Shown: in pieces, positions 49,981 through 58,036 of the stretch
How positions within the stretch are numbered: position 1 is the first letter of the stretch
Layout of the letters: every line of letters starts with the position of its first letter
NCBI GenBank assembly: GCA_033762255.1
Contig: JANRLT010000049.1
Location: forward strand, 43,388 to 107,387
Direction: 5' to 3'
DNA: 64,000 nt
From: Pirellulales bacterium
Lineage (GTDB): Bacteria > Planctomycetota > Planctomycetia > Pirellulales > JALHPA01
Translations under genes and position numbers: made by a program
Notes under the pieces: generated by a model
Database searches by the model: none
Told to the model about the DNA's origin: nothing
The model's input: the letters and a program-made list of their open reading frames with translations, nothing else

Positions 49981-51262
49981 CAGATACGTTTGTCCACTGG
50001 TTACCATGCATAGCCACTGGCATTATTTCGCGGGAATTCTGCATATCGCCTTGAGCCAGTGACTGTACATGCGCGCTGTTGGGCGTAACTGAGTACGTCG
50101 GATTATACGTCACATTTTGCGGCGTGCTTTGGCGGGTGGTTATGGCCGACTGCAATCCTGTCTCGCCAGAGACGGCACGATCAAAATGGGTGGTCACGGC
50201 ACGCTGGTAATGTAGCTGCGATATGGCTTCGCTGTTCCCGCACCATTCGGCCACCACGGCCTGGGGAAAATGATCGGATAGTTCCATGATCCGGCTCGCC
50301 CGCAGGTTATGGGTAATGCGGGGCCAGGGTTGAATGCCAATGCGGCGCAACAGCTTCAAAATCCGCATCCGCACCACGGCGTCACTCCCTAAACGCAACT
50401 CATCCCCAAACACAAACAACGCACCTTCGCTGGCCTGTTCGTAAGCTTCATCGAGGTAGGGCCGCAATTCTGGAAACAAGGGGATCGTGCGGTAGGGCTT
50501 CCCGCACTTGGCCGTCTTTTGGCTATCAAAGGTTAACGTGTTAGCTTCCCAGTTAACATCCGTCCACTTTAGGTTCCGCAGTTCCGACGGCACCCGCAGC
50601 GCGCCATACCGCGATAATGCCAGCATTAGCCGCCATTCCGTGTTAGGGCAGGCGTCGATCACCTTTTGGATTGTGGCACGATCCACAAATACCAGACGCT
50701 GGCTATTCGACTGACTGCCAGCTTTGGCATCGGCAAAGGGGTTTTCATCAACTAGCTTTTTGCGTAACGCCACCTTAAACCACTGTCGCGCCAGGACGAT
50801 CCATTTAGAGATAGTGGCCGGGGAATACTCATTATTCACCATCGACTGTTTCCAGTCGGCCGCGCTGGATTCGGTAATCTCCCGCAGGTCGCAATTACCA
50901 AAATAGCCGACAATCGCGGCCTGAAACATCTTGGCGTTGCGCGTCGTATTGGCGGAATAATCCCGCCGCGCGGCAATTTCGGCGGTCAGGTAATCGTCCA
51001 ACTTGGCGGACTTTAGGCCCGGCACCAGATCATGCGCCGCCAGTTTGCCGCGAAGTTGGCTCCCCACGTCCTTAAGCCATGCGGCGGTAACGGCGGGGAT
51101 TGTGGTGCCACTCTGTTTGGCACCGATCAAGCTTTCGATATGGGTGAGGGCCTGTTTGGCGTTGGCCTTGGGCATCTTGCCTAGCCGCAAGGTTGAACGG
51201 CGTCCGCCCTGGTTTTTATATTCGATCCGCGCCGTGCCTTTGGTGTAAATGAGACTTGCCAT
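49949..51262 (-). CDS. int: Tyrosine recombinase (integrase) ending inside tRNA-Arg
   Basis: 437 residues. N-terminal arm-type region, SAM-like core-binding domain (about 95-175), catalytic domain with Arg223 (RYGALRVPSEL), a probable catalytic Lys near 249-255, HNLR (His318, Arg321), Asn343 where many relatives have His (CGNSEA), and nucleophile Tyr352 (LHYQ). The last residues VPPTGIEPAA are the reverse reading of the tRNA 3' half, so recombination at the att site sets the C-terminus. Its start overlaps the stop of the HTH regulator by 1 nt (TAATG), so both are co-translated. Confidence 0.95.
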   Translation of the reverse strand: MASLIYTKGTARIEYKNQGGRRSTLRLGKMPKANAKQALTHIESLIGAKQSGTTIPAVTAAWLKDVGSQLRGKLAAHDLVPGLKSAKLDDYLTAEIAARRDYSANTTRNAKMFQAAIVGYFGNCDLREITESSAADWKQSMVNNEYSPATISKWIVLARQWFKVALRKKLVDENPFADAKAGSQSNSQRLVFVDRATIQKVIDACPNTEWRLMLALSRYGALRVPSELRNLKWTDVNWEANTLTFDSQKTAKCGKPYRTIPLFPELRPYLDEAYEQASEGALFVFGDELRLGSDAVVRMRILKLLRRIGIQPWPRITHNLRASRIMELSDHFPQAVVAEWCGNSEAISQLHYQRAVTTHFDRAVSGETGLQSAITTRQSTPQNVTYNPTYSVTPNSAHVQSLAQGDMQNSREIMPVAMHGNQWTNVSVPPTGIEPAA

Positions 51263-51468
51263 TATTCCGGTTCCTTACTGGAAAGTTCGATCCTGAAAAG
51301 TTCTGTCAATTTATTGATTGCCACCAAACTTAACCCAGCTTGGCCATTAACAAAGCGCGACAACTGCGCTTGGTCAATTCCCGTTCGTTTGTAAATTGCA
51401 TACCGCGATAACTTTGATCGTTTGATGATCCGTTTTAGCTGCGCGGTAAACGATTTATGCTTAGCCAT
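51262..51468 (-). CDS. Small Cro/CI-type HTH regulator
   Basis: 68 residues. The helix-turn-helix is clear: LKRIIKRSKLSRYAIYKRTGIDQAQLSRFVNGQAGLSLVAINKLTELF. It lies directly upstream of the integrase gene with a TAATG junction. A perfect inverted repeat sits between its promoter and start codon, so self-regulation of this gene and the integrase is likely. It would keep integrase expression in check, as in temperate elements. Confidence 0.9.
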   Translation of the reverse strand: MAKHKSFTAQLKRIIKRSKLSRYAIYKRTGIDQAQLSRFVNGQAGLSLVAINKLTELFRIELSSKEPE

Positions 51469-51487
51469 GCTGTAACTATATGGGATA

Positions 51488-51504
51488 CTTGTTCTTGTAA
51501 CAAG
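51488..51504. promoter_or_regulatory. Probable operator for the HTH-integrase operon
   Basis: CTTGTT-CTTGT-AACAAG, a 6-bp inverted repeat with a 5-nt spacer, lies 20 nt upstream of the HTH start and just downstream of the -10 box (minus strand). The position suits a repressor site bound by the small HTH protein itself. A second perfect palindrome GCGTTATAACGC is at 51558-51569, upstream of the -35. Confidence 0.55.
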
Positions 51505-51512
51505 CAGATAAC

Positions 51513-51542
51513 ATTATAACATTCCTTGATAGTCCCTGACAG
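51513..51542 (-). promoter_or_regulatory. Sigma-70-like promoter of the HTH-integrase operon
   Basis: On the minus strand a perfect -10 TATAAT (51518-51513) is preceded by CTGTCA (51542-51537) as a -35, with an 18-nt spacer. Transcription would start near 51506, inside or next to the inverted repeat at 51488-51504. Confidence 0.6.
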
Positions 51543-51647
51543 TTGACACTCATATTTGCGTTATAACGCGTTCCGGCGTCCAGCGTGTCTAATGTCGAGT
51601 TTCCCCGCGAGACGCGTTCCTGGGGCGTCCTAGGCGTCCGATTTTCG

Positions 51648-51833
51648 CTAAAAAGGGAGTTCGTTCGGATCAGGCGGGCGTTTGGCATATTCGAGGGCTT
51701 CCGCCTTAAACTTGGCTATTACCAGCCGGTCGGTGTCGGTCGGTTCGCCGTTTAGCGGTGGATACGATTTCATATCCGCCGTTTTCTGGTTAGTAGATGA
51801 AAACGTTTTCGTATCCGCCTGATCCGGCCACAA
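51648..51833 (-). CDS. Small hypothetical protein (non-ATG start)
   Basis: 61 residues from a TTG at 51833. The reading frame stays open further upstream, into the 3' end of the primase-helicase gene, and the added residues (ADIKTKIKPKRPRERQIEL) look as protein-like as the rest, so the true start may be upstream at a rare codon, or the protein may be made by re-initiation or frameshift from the primase. The C-terminus YAKRPPDPNELPF is Pro-rich. No family recognised. Confidence 0.4.
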   Translation of the reverse strand: MWPDQADTKTFSSTNQKTADMKSYPPLNGEPTDTDRLVIAKFKAEALEYAKRPPDPNELPF

Positions 51834-51892
51834 CTCTATCTGCCGTTCCCTTGGGCGTTTTGGCTTGATCTTGGTTTTAATATCGGCACCCC

Positions 51893-54367
51893 CTAAAATC
51901 CCAACACCGGATCGACGGGAACAAAATCATCATCATGGATGCCACCAGAGAGGGTATGTTTTTTATCGTCCAGATCGTCCAATAACCTGTTATTTGCGGG
52001 TTCAAAGCTTTGGACGATGTTTTCCCCGGATCGTCCAAGATCGTCCAACTTATCGTCCAAGAATTCGGCACAACCCACACGCACATTGGACGATTGGACG
52101 CATTGGACGATGTTTTGCCCTACATCTCTGGTCAGGGTCAACAGCCGCCGCCGCTGAACTGTGTTTTCCCGTGCCACTGTCACCCTCAATCCTTGAGTAG
52201 CTAGCGAGGGGAACAGTCGCCGCAGACGGCCTGTGACACCACGGGGAGACGGCCACCCCTCTGGCGGCTTGGACGTATTAGGCCATAGCGCGGAGAGTAG
52301 CTCACTGGCGGTTCCCGTCCAGCTTGTGCCAGGTCTTATTCCATCCAGGATCGCCGTAGCGAATGGATCGCCGTCCAGTACTTCGTTGGCAATGCGGTCT
52401 TGCAGTCCCATGAAACGATCAAACGCGCCGAGGGTAACTCCCGCTTTGTCCGCCGCCGCCAAAACTTTGGCAAAATCGGCCATGCGGGGGAGTCTCGCTA
52501 GGTTGACGCCAGGGAGCGCGGCCAGGACTTGGCTTAAGGCGTCCAGGACCGCGCCAAATAGCCGTGGTTGCATTTCCTCCACCAAACTGTCTAGTTCCTG
52601 TTCCGTCCGCCTTGCATGATCGGGGATCACGTCCAGTTCGACCAGCAAGAGGCGTTCCCCTAAATCACCCCGTAGCGCACCCGCGTCGATACTGGTTAGG
52701 CAGATTACCCGCCTGAATGAACTAACGGCCAAGTCCCCGTCTGTATAAAGTATTCTACGGATTAAACCGTCGCCTGTGACTGCTTTGCACAAGCTATCCG
52801 ATAACCACGGGTGAATTTTGCTGAGGTTATCAATGACCACTCCCCACGATCCCCCGGCCTGAATCTGCCACGCTTCCATATCCCGTGGCTCGGATCGCAA
52901 GGGCGCATAACTGGGATCGAACAAAGACAACAGCACCCGCGCCGCGCTGGACTTGCCAGTCCCTTGGATACCCGTCAATAACAGGATCGGGTGCGGGATA
53001 TTTGGCACCAATGCGGCCACCAGCCACCCAATCACTATTGGCCAATCCACCGCCGTTACATTCAGCACTTCGCGCAGATCGTCCAGACTGCCACCACGTT
53101 CTGGTGGGGGTAACGCCTTGGTGAGCGCGCTTCGGCGAAACAATACTGGCGATTTAGTCAGCACCTGCCACCCCGCCGCCGTTACTTCCACGGCGCGGCC
53201 GGACTTATCACCTAAATCAATCACGATCCCGTCGCCATGCTTGGCCAGGCGCAGGTGCAATTGTTCCGGTTCGGCGTCGCTGGCTTCACCCCCTAGCACA
53301 CATAACGCATCGGCCAATGCGCTGGCGTTGGGCGTCCGTTCATGCGTCGCGCGGAATAGCTTTGCCAGTCTCTGGCGGAGGGACTCACTGTTGCCGCGCA
53401 AGAGTAGCGCGGGGCCACCCGCATGATCCACGGCAAAGAGTTCATCGGCGGTCGAGACGCCAAACCGATAATGCGCCAGTGCCAATTGCACTAATTGTTC
53501 CGCAGTCGAGGGACCAGACTTCTTGCCGGATTTATCGTCCGAATTGTCCGGCGCGTCCAATTCCACCGGCGCTTTGGCATCGTCCAGCTTCGCTGTCTGT
53601 TCTGTCGGCACCCATACGGGCGCGGCGTCGGCCAGACGTTCTAAGTCGGCCTTGGTTCCGCCTGAGTTTAGCCAGTCCGTAACATCGCCTTTGGGGGGGA
53701 GTCCGGGTAATTCCACGATCCGCACAGTGTCGGCCAAACCGTGGAGCGAATGACAGACTAACTTGGCGTGCTTACGGCCAGCATCGTCATTATCGGGTAA
53801 GACAATCACCCGCCGTCCGCGCAGGTATTCGGCGTGCTGTGGTGTCCATTTCCCGGCACCGCCAGCATTGCACGTGGCCACGATCCCGATTTTGGCAAGG
53901 TTGTCAGCATCTTTCTCGCCTTCGCAGATATAAACTGTTTGCGTCGGATCGGCTGGCAGTTCCGTTAAGCGATACGGCACTACGCGCACACCCTTGACGC
54001 TCCAGTCCCAGCCGCCGCCTGTCTTGGGTTTTCTCTGATTAAAACCCTTGGGATCATAGCGGACCACTTGGAATAGCAGTTTGCCTGATTCATCGCGATA
54101 ATCGTAGGTCGCGACACTCCTCCTTGTTTTGGTCTGTATCTTGCATGGCATCAAATCCGCCAGACACAAATTTACCGCGGCGCAAACCGCCTTTGTATCG
54201 CACCCAGCGTGACACTTGATTAACGCGCGGCCTTCATCACCAACACTAACGGATAGGCTAGCGTTCCGATCCTCATGCGCTGGACAACGTGCCTGCCAAC
54301 CGCTACTTGTTGGTTTTGCGTCGGGTAGTTTGGCCAGTAGGTTTTCAACTGGCGTTCCTTGATTCAT
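51893..54367 (-). CDS. Primase-helicase (CHC2 zinc finger, Toprim, RecA-like ATPase)
   Basis: 824 residues. N-terminal CHC2-type zinc finger (Cys28, His31, Cys52, Cys56: CPAHEDRN...KCHAGC), then a Toprim domain (about 143-200: VYICEGEKDADNLAKIG with the catalytic Glu, and VLPDNDDAG), a linker, and an ATPase domain with Walker A GIQGTGKS (466-473) and VVIDNLS/CLTSIDAG strands. The last 60 residues are Asp-rich and probably disordered. This arrangement is that of phage and plasmid replicative primases, which make primers and load or act as helicase. It is the main replication protein of the element. Confidence 0.92.
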   Translation of the reverse strand: MNQGTPVENLLAKLPDAKPTSSGWQARCPAHEDRNASLSVSVGDEGRALIKCHAGCDTKAVCAAVNLCLADLMPCKIQTKTRRSVATYDYRDESGKLLFQVVRYDPKGFNQRKPKTGGGWDWSVKGVRVVPYRLTELPADPTQTVYICEGEKDADNLAKIGIVATCNAGGAGKWTPQHAEYLRGRRVIVLPDNDDAGRKHAKLVCHSLHGLADTVRIVELPGLPPKGDVTDWLNSGGTKADLERLADAAPVWVPTEQTAKLDDAKAPVELDAPDNSDDKSGKKSGPSTAEQLVQLALAHYRFGVSTADELFAVDHAGGPALLLRGNSESLRQRLAKLFRATHERTPNASALADALCVLGGEASDAEPEQLHLRLAKHGDGIVIDLGDKSGRAVEVTAAGWQVLTKSPVLFRRSALTKALPPPERGGSLDDLREVLNVTAVDWPIVIGWLVAALVPNIPHPILLLTGIQGTGKSSAARVLLSLFDPSYAPLRSEPRDMEAWQIQAGGSWGVVIDNLSKIHPWLSDSLCKAVTGDGLIRRILYTDGDLAVSSFRRVICLTSIDAGALRGDLGERLLLVELDVIPDHARRTEQELDSLVEEMQPRLFGAVLDALSQVLAALPGVNLARLPRMADFAKVLAAADKAGVTLGAFDRFMGLQDRIANEVLDGDPFATAILDGIRPGTSWTGTASELLSALWPNTSKPPEGWPSPRGVTGRLRRLFPSLATQGLRVTVARENTVQRRRLLTLTRDVGQNIVQCVQSSNVRVGCAEFLDDKLDDLGRSGENIVQSFEPANNRLLDDLDDKKHTLSGGIHDDDFVPVDPVLGF

Positions 54368-54443
54368 TATGCTAAAATCCTTTCAGACAAAGGTAAATGC
54401 GACGTCGGGAGGTGAGATTCCCGCCGCCGCGCGAGGGGTAAAG

Positions 54444-54752
54444 TTACAGCGTCGCGGCCACGGGGTTATTCCCGTGGCCGTTGGCGTTTACGGGGGTAGC
54501 CGTGCATTGCTGCGAGACCAGCTTTGACAACCAAGTGCGAATCTCCGCCAAGGGATATATCCGCACCCCGCCGATTAGCACGCTGGGCATCGTACCGCTG
54601 GCGGTCCAACGCCGGATTGTGCTTTCACTGACGGCCAACAACTTTGCAAGATCGACGGCATCCACTGCCAGGGTGTCCACTGGCACGGCGTCGATCCGCT
54701 GCCGCAGTTGCTCATGCTCGCGAATTGTAGGAGTATTCGTGGATGTGCTCAT
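54444..54752 (-). CDS. Excisionase-like / MerR-type HTH protein
   Basis: 102 residues. Residues about 31-80 match the helix_turn_helix_17 excisionase pattern: DLAKLLAVSESTIRRWTASGTMPSVLIGGVRIYPLAEIRTWL. Such proteins bend DNA for excision or act as small regulators. It starts 4 nt inside the upstream 55-residue gene (ATGA overlap). The end of its gene contains a 10-bp perfect hairpin (54455-54480), which may attenuate transcription towards the primase gene. Confidence 0.88.
   Translation of the reverse strand: MSTSTNTPTIREHEQLRQRIDAVPVDTLAVDAVDLAKLLAVSESTIRRWTASGTMPSVLIGGVRIYPLAEIRTWLSKLVSQQCTATPVNANGHGNNPVAATL
54455..54480. repeat. 10-bp hairpin at the end of the excisionase-like gene
   Basis: CGGCCACGGG-GTTATT-CCCGTGGCCG is a perfect stem placed within the last codons. 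No T-tract follows in the direction of transcription, so it is not a simple terminator; it may slow polymerase or protect the message. Confidence 0.55.
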
Positions 54753-54916
54753 CGCGCACCCCCTTTGTGTGCCCGGGTGGGGCGGGTGTAGCTAATCCGC
54801 ATCCCGTAACGATTACGCAGTATCTGTAGGGCCGTGCGCTCAACTTGGCGGTCGCCGCTCTGCCGACCCGCCCACGCTATAGCCACCAGTGTGGCCGGAC
54901 TCTCTCGCTGTGCCAT
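54749..54916 (-). CDS. Small basic protein upstream of the excisionase-like gene
   Basis: 55 residues, MAQRESPATLVAIAWAGRQS...PTRAHKGGAR. Supported by a strong ribosome binding site (AAAGGAG, 9 nt before the ATG) and a 4-nt ATGA overlap with the next gene, which indicates translational coupling. Basic, with a short hydrophobic N-terminal part. I do not recognise a family. It opens the HTH-primase gene block. Confidence 0.7.
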   Translation of the reverse strand: MAQRESPATLVAIAWAGRQSGDRQVERTALQILRNRYGMRISYTRPTRAHKGGAR

Positions 54917-55024
54917 CGGTATCGCTCCTTTATTTGGTCGGCCACTAGCGGGCCGTATACATAGGGAGCGACGGGCGCGAAAAAACTTGCCGCAATAAGT
55001 TTTCGCGGTTGCAAAAACGAAAAA

Positions 55025-55043
55025 ACCCCGCGAAATGCGGGGT
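55025..55043 (-). terminator. Intrinsic terminator after the 387-residue gene
   Basis: ACCCCGC-GAAAT-GCGGGGT hairpin. In the minus direction it is followed by a T run (the A run at 55020-55025 of the plus strand), 60 nt beyond the stop of the gene at 55104. It separates this gene from the excisionase-primase block. Confidence 0.85.
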
Positions 55044-55103
55044 AAAATATTTTTAGATTTTTTGAGGGCGATAAGTTTTCTTGGAAAATCGCGGTAAGTA
55101 TTT

Positions 55104-56267
55104 TCAGTGTCTTGGGGCGTTCATTTCCCGCTGAACCTTCAGCATGGCGTTATAAGCTTCTCTTGTACTTTTAAGATTTTTCCAGGTATCCGTTCCCTTT
55201 ATAGTAGTTTCTGAGCAATTCAAGCTTGCCGCCCATTGGCTTGCATTCCAGGTCTGAGCTTCGGGTGTGCTTTCCAGCTTGGCTTCCATGCGTTCATTCA
55301 CCGTTGGCTGATCCTTTCTTGGCCTACCACCAAGGTTTTTGGATGTTTGCGGAGTACGTACTGCCCCGCCGTTGGCTTGCTGTTCACCCTGTTCCCCCAC
55401 CAGGCTTTGTTTCACCAAGTAAATACACTTTTTGAGTAGTGTCTTACCCTGCGGCGTCAGGGTTTCACAATTTCGAATCTCTCTTATTATCCATAACCAC
55501 ACAAACGGGCGATTCACTAATTCCCGATACTCTATTTCTCCCGGTACTAGCCCCTTAGCGGAAACTCGTTCTAGGACATTGTTTAATTTGTAAGCGGACA
55601 TTGGAACGAACGGGTCGTCAAATTCCGCCGCGTCATAAACCGCCGCTAGCACAACCATAGCATCGCGCTGGCTGATTTTTTGCTCTTTGCAAGTTTCCTC
55701 ACCGGCAATCATCCGCACAAAGTAGGGCCATTCCTGAGGCAGCTCCGGTTTTTTTATCTGAACTGTAAGCGAAAAACAGGGCAATTCAGGTTCTGCGTGG
55801 GTTGCCCCACTAATAGGGGGCAGGTTTTTTGGAGCCAGATTCAATTCATTTGGTGTGTCATTAAGGGGACCGTCGCTTCTTAAGAATGATCTCAATGATA
55901 GCGTCTTTGTGAAAATAACGTGGTTTTCTGCCTTAGTTGGAGTCAGCCATCGGTCGAGCTCCAAGACTTTGGCAACCGATGGGTGCCGGATCCTTAAGCG
56001 GATACTTTCTTTGTTGGCGAGGTCAAAAGGCAGCGACAGGCTATCGTTTAGAGTACCGATCCAAGGGGAATCCGTCTGAACCTCAAGATAGGTCCTTTCC
56101 TGATGTAGTTCCTGGAAAATTACATTTTTCGATATGGCCAGCCCGCTGTCACACTGCTCAACAAACCAACTTGAAATGGCAGCGGAAATTTCCTGACGCA
56201 AGTACGGGTGTTCGCACAATAAATCTTGTGTTTTCGCGCCATATGTTACCCGCCAGTCGGCATTCAT
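55104..56267 (-). CDS. Unknown element protein with C-terminal HTH-like region
   Basis: 387 residues from ATG 56267, preferred over the TTG at 56429 because it has a good ribosome binding site (TTAAGGTGAAACC). No recognised domain in the first 300 residues. The C-terminus has GRPRKDQPTVNERMEAKLE...WNASQWAASLNCSETTIKGTDTWKNL, which looks like a basic linker plus a helix-turn-helix of a type often found at the end of planctomycete and phage proteins. It is the first gene of the leftward block, next to the divergent control region, so a regulator or replication initiator role is possible (inference). Confidence 0.65.
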   Translation of the reverse strand: MNADWRVTYGAKTQDLLCEHPYLRQEISAAISSWFVEQCDSGLAISKNVIFQELHQERTYLEVQTDSPWIGTLNDSLSLPFDLANKESIRLRIRHPSVAKVLELDRWLTPTKAENHVIFTKTLSLRSFLRSDGPLNDTPNELNLAPKNLPPISGATHAEPELPCFSLTVQIKKPELPQEWPYFVRMIAGEETCKEQKISQRDAMVVLAAVYDAAEFDDPFVPMSAYKLNNVLERVSAKGLVPGEIEYRELVNRPFVWLWIIREIRNCETLTPQGKTLLKKCIYLVKQSLVGEQGEQQANGGAVRTPQTSKNLGGRPRKDQPTVNERMEAKLESTPEAQTWNASQWAASLNCSETTIKGTDTWKNLKSTREAYNAMLKVQREMNAPRH

Positions 56268-57076
56268 TGGTTTCACCTTAAGAATAGAAAACGGGCCGAT
56301 CGGAGAGAACCGCGTAAGCGGGATGCGCTCTCTCGCGGATCGTAAAACAAGATCGTTGTAACACACTGGCCACCTGTTCCGGAATATAGCAAATTTTCGG
56401 CCTGTAGGCGACTTAACAACTTGTTCCAAGCTGCTAGCAGTGTATTGCCGTTACCATCAAATTTGCCACTGTGTTTCATGTAGCAACAAATAGAAAACTT
56501 GGAGACTGTGTCTAAGTCGTTTGTGTAGCGCTGTGGCAATGTGGAAGCCCTTTAAAGCAAAGTCTGAACCTGCGGCAAACTTGGTTCCAACAAGAAAATA
56601 TCCTCACGCGTGAGAAACTCGAAAATCTACATCGTGGAGAGCGAGTCTTTCTCTATTCCCCAAGATTTAAACCCCAGGAAACGGGACTCCCACCAACTCT
56701 CCAACCCCCCCACCCCGGGGCAAAATTCTACAGACAGCAACTTCTCTACAAGTTGCTAAATTGCCCAAATTAACGCGGGGTTACACAAGTTGTGGGAGGG
56801 GGACTAGTAAGTATCCCGCGCGCGTGTGACGGGTGGGGTGCTGGGTCAAAATCGAGCCACGGTAACACTATCACACTGCAACGCTAAGCCGTTGTCCTCT
56901 ATACCTTTACGCTTTGCCGAGGGAATCGCTCGGCAAAATCCTGGCCGCTTTGCCGAGGCCGTAGTGTTGCTTGTCGATGCCACAACGGCAACGACGAACA
57001 ACGAGTTTCGCCGCTATCACCTTGACTGCAACGTAGCAGTGCACTGTGCTAGCACAACACTAAGGGAGTGTGAGTT
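56268..57076. promoter_or_regulatory. Divergent control region of the element
   Basis: About 810 nt between the leftward and rightward gene blocks, with no convincing gene. It holds a perfect 8-bp inverted repeat AGCAACTT-CTCTAC-AAGTTGCT (56736-56757), a related CACAAGTTGTG (56785-56795), a TTTGCCGAG/CTCGGCAAA inverted repeat (56913-56937) with a third GCTTTGCCGAGG copy (56947-56958), and a TGTGCTAGCACA palindrome just before the first rightward gene (about 57046-57057). Repeated short sites between divergent operons suit a replication origin or a set of operators. Confidence 0.6.
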
Positions 57077-57244
57077 ATGCCTGATCGAGCAACGGTTATT
57101 GAGTTTCTGTGCCAAGAGTTTGAGGAATACCTTTTGGATGACACAGAGGCGTTTACGCTGTCTCCGGACATGGACTATGAGTGGCCGGTGTTTGAGGCCT
57201 GGGGGCTCGGAGAGGGCCGCATGGATCACGTTTACCCAGGCTAG
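57077..57244 (+). CDS. Small acidic hypothetical protein
   Basis: 55 residues, MPDRATVIEFLCQEFEEYLLDD...GRMDHVYPG. Supported by an AAGGGAG ribosome binding site and by its place at the head of the rightward block, after the TGTGCTAGCACA palindrome. Strongly acidic; small acidic proteins in phages often mimic DNA, but there is no direct evidence here. Family not recognised. Confidence 0.6.
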   Translation: MPDRATVIEFLCQEFEEYLLDDTEAFTLSPDMDYEWPVFEAWGLGEGRMDHVYPG

Positions 57245-57360
57245 TTAGCACGGTGCCGTAGACTTCCCGACTAAGCACACTGCTAGCGTAGTGTGCTACA
57301 TCAGCGAGCCTACTGTTGGCGAGCGATTGTGTTTACTTAATCAAGGGAGAGTGTGCAGTT

Positions 57361-57777
57361 ATGACTAATTTAGAAGTGCTAGGCGAACTGGCCAAAGGTG
57401 GATTGTCCGTGGACGAGACTTGCTCGCTCATCGGGCAGGACAGTGCCACACTGCGTTACGTGCTAATGGGCGTCAAGAGCGGGGCAATCAAGCCCGCTGA
57501 TGCAGTTGATGTGCTGCCTAAGCAATCCACCGGTGCGGAGTTCACGGTGACAGAGAGTGGGGCGATTAACTTTGGTAGGCTGGCTGGCGGTAATTCGCAG
57601 TTTGGGACAATCCTGCGAGTTGAGACTGTTGCTGCTATTCGTGCCAAGTTGGACCGTTACGATGCGTTTGTTAAGGCGAATATTTCGCTCATCGACCAAC
57701 GTAGCGCGGCCAGCAAAGCCAAGCATGCCGCGGAAAAGGCGGCTAAGGCTAAGCCAAAGGTTAGGGTTGCGGCCTAG
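57361..57777 (+). CDS. Hypothetical protein with Lys/Ala-rich tail
   Basis: 138 residues from ATG 57361 (ribosome binding site CAAGGGAGAG); the frame is open to 57316. The N-terminus (NLEVLGELAKGGLSVDETCSLIGQDSATLRYVLMGVKSG) may be a helical bundle with an HTH-like turn. The C-terminus (SKAKHAAEKAAKAKPKVRV) is a basic, histone H1-like tail. A DNA-binding role is plausible. An AGCACAC/GTGTGCT inverted repeat (about 57265-57290) lies in its leader. Confidence 0.7.
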   Translation: MTNLEVLGELAKGGLSVDETCSLIGQDSATLRYVLMGVKSGAIKPADAVDVLPKQSTGAEFTVTESGAINFGRLAGGNSQFGTILRVETVAAIRAKLDRYDAFVKANISLIDQRSAASKAKHAAEKAAKAKPKVRVAA

Positions 57778-57792
57778 TGTGGGAATTCCCTG

Positions 57793-57813
57793 GCTCCCCC
57801 GTAGTGGGGGAGC
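57793..57813 (+). repeat. Hairpin with CCGTAGTGGG core (copy 1)
   Basis: GCTCCCCC-GTAGT-GGGGGAGC, 8-bp perfect stem, 16 nt after the stop of the 138-residue gene. No T-tract. Shares the CCGTAGTGGG core with the hairpin at 59115-59140, while the outer stems differ. Confidence 0.75.
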
Positions 57814-57871
57814 ACTTATCCCTACACTCTTACTGTGAGAGTGTGCGGTCAAGTAGCAAGGGAGAATGTTT

Positions 57872-58036
57872 ATGTATCGCTTTGGCGTGACACGCTATTT
57901 CGTTGTGCGGCTTAGTCCCCGTAGGTGGGCCGTTTATGCCGTCTTGCTTTCTGGTGAGGAGATTTGTTTTGGTGAGTTTCTCACAAAACGCAGCGCGTAC
58001 GAATACGTTAAAGAATCTACGCAAGGGGGTGAGTGA
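57872..58036 (+). CDS. Small hypothetical protein upstream of the clamp-loader gene
   Basis: 54 residues, MYRFGVTRYFVVRLSPRRWAVY...KESTQGGE, from the ATG at 57872 (an ATG at 57866 lies too close to the GGGAG ribosome binding site). Its TGA overlaps the next ATG by 1 nt (TGATG), which ties it to the ATPase gene. It is preceded by an ACACTCT/AGAGTGT inverted repeat (about 57821-57841). Family not recognised; the fold may be a small beta-sheet. Confidence 0.65.
   Translation: MYRFGVTRYFVVRLSPRRWAVYAVLLSGEEICFGEFLTKRSAYEYVKESTQGGE

Noticed and set aside
51476-51688. 70-residue frame over the HTH promoter region
   Set aside because: It covers the promoter, operator and palindrome of the HTH-integrase operon and has no protein-like features.
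56273-56539. 88-residue frame overlapping the start of the 387-residue element gene
   Set aside because: Different frame over the upstream leader, no ribosome binding site, no recognisable pattern.
56826-57248. 140-residue frame in the divergent control region
   Set aside because: It runs through the inverted repeats and overlaps, in another frame, the 55-residue gene that has a good ribosome binding site.
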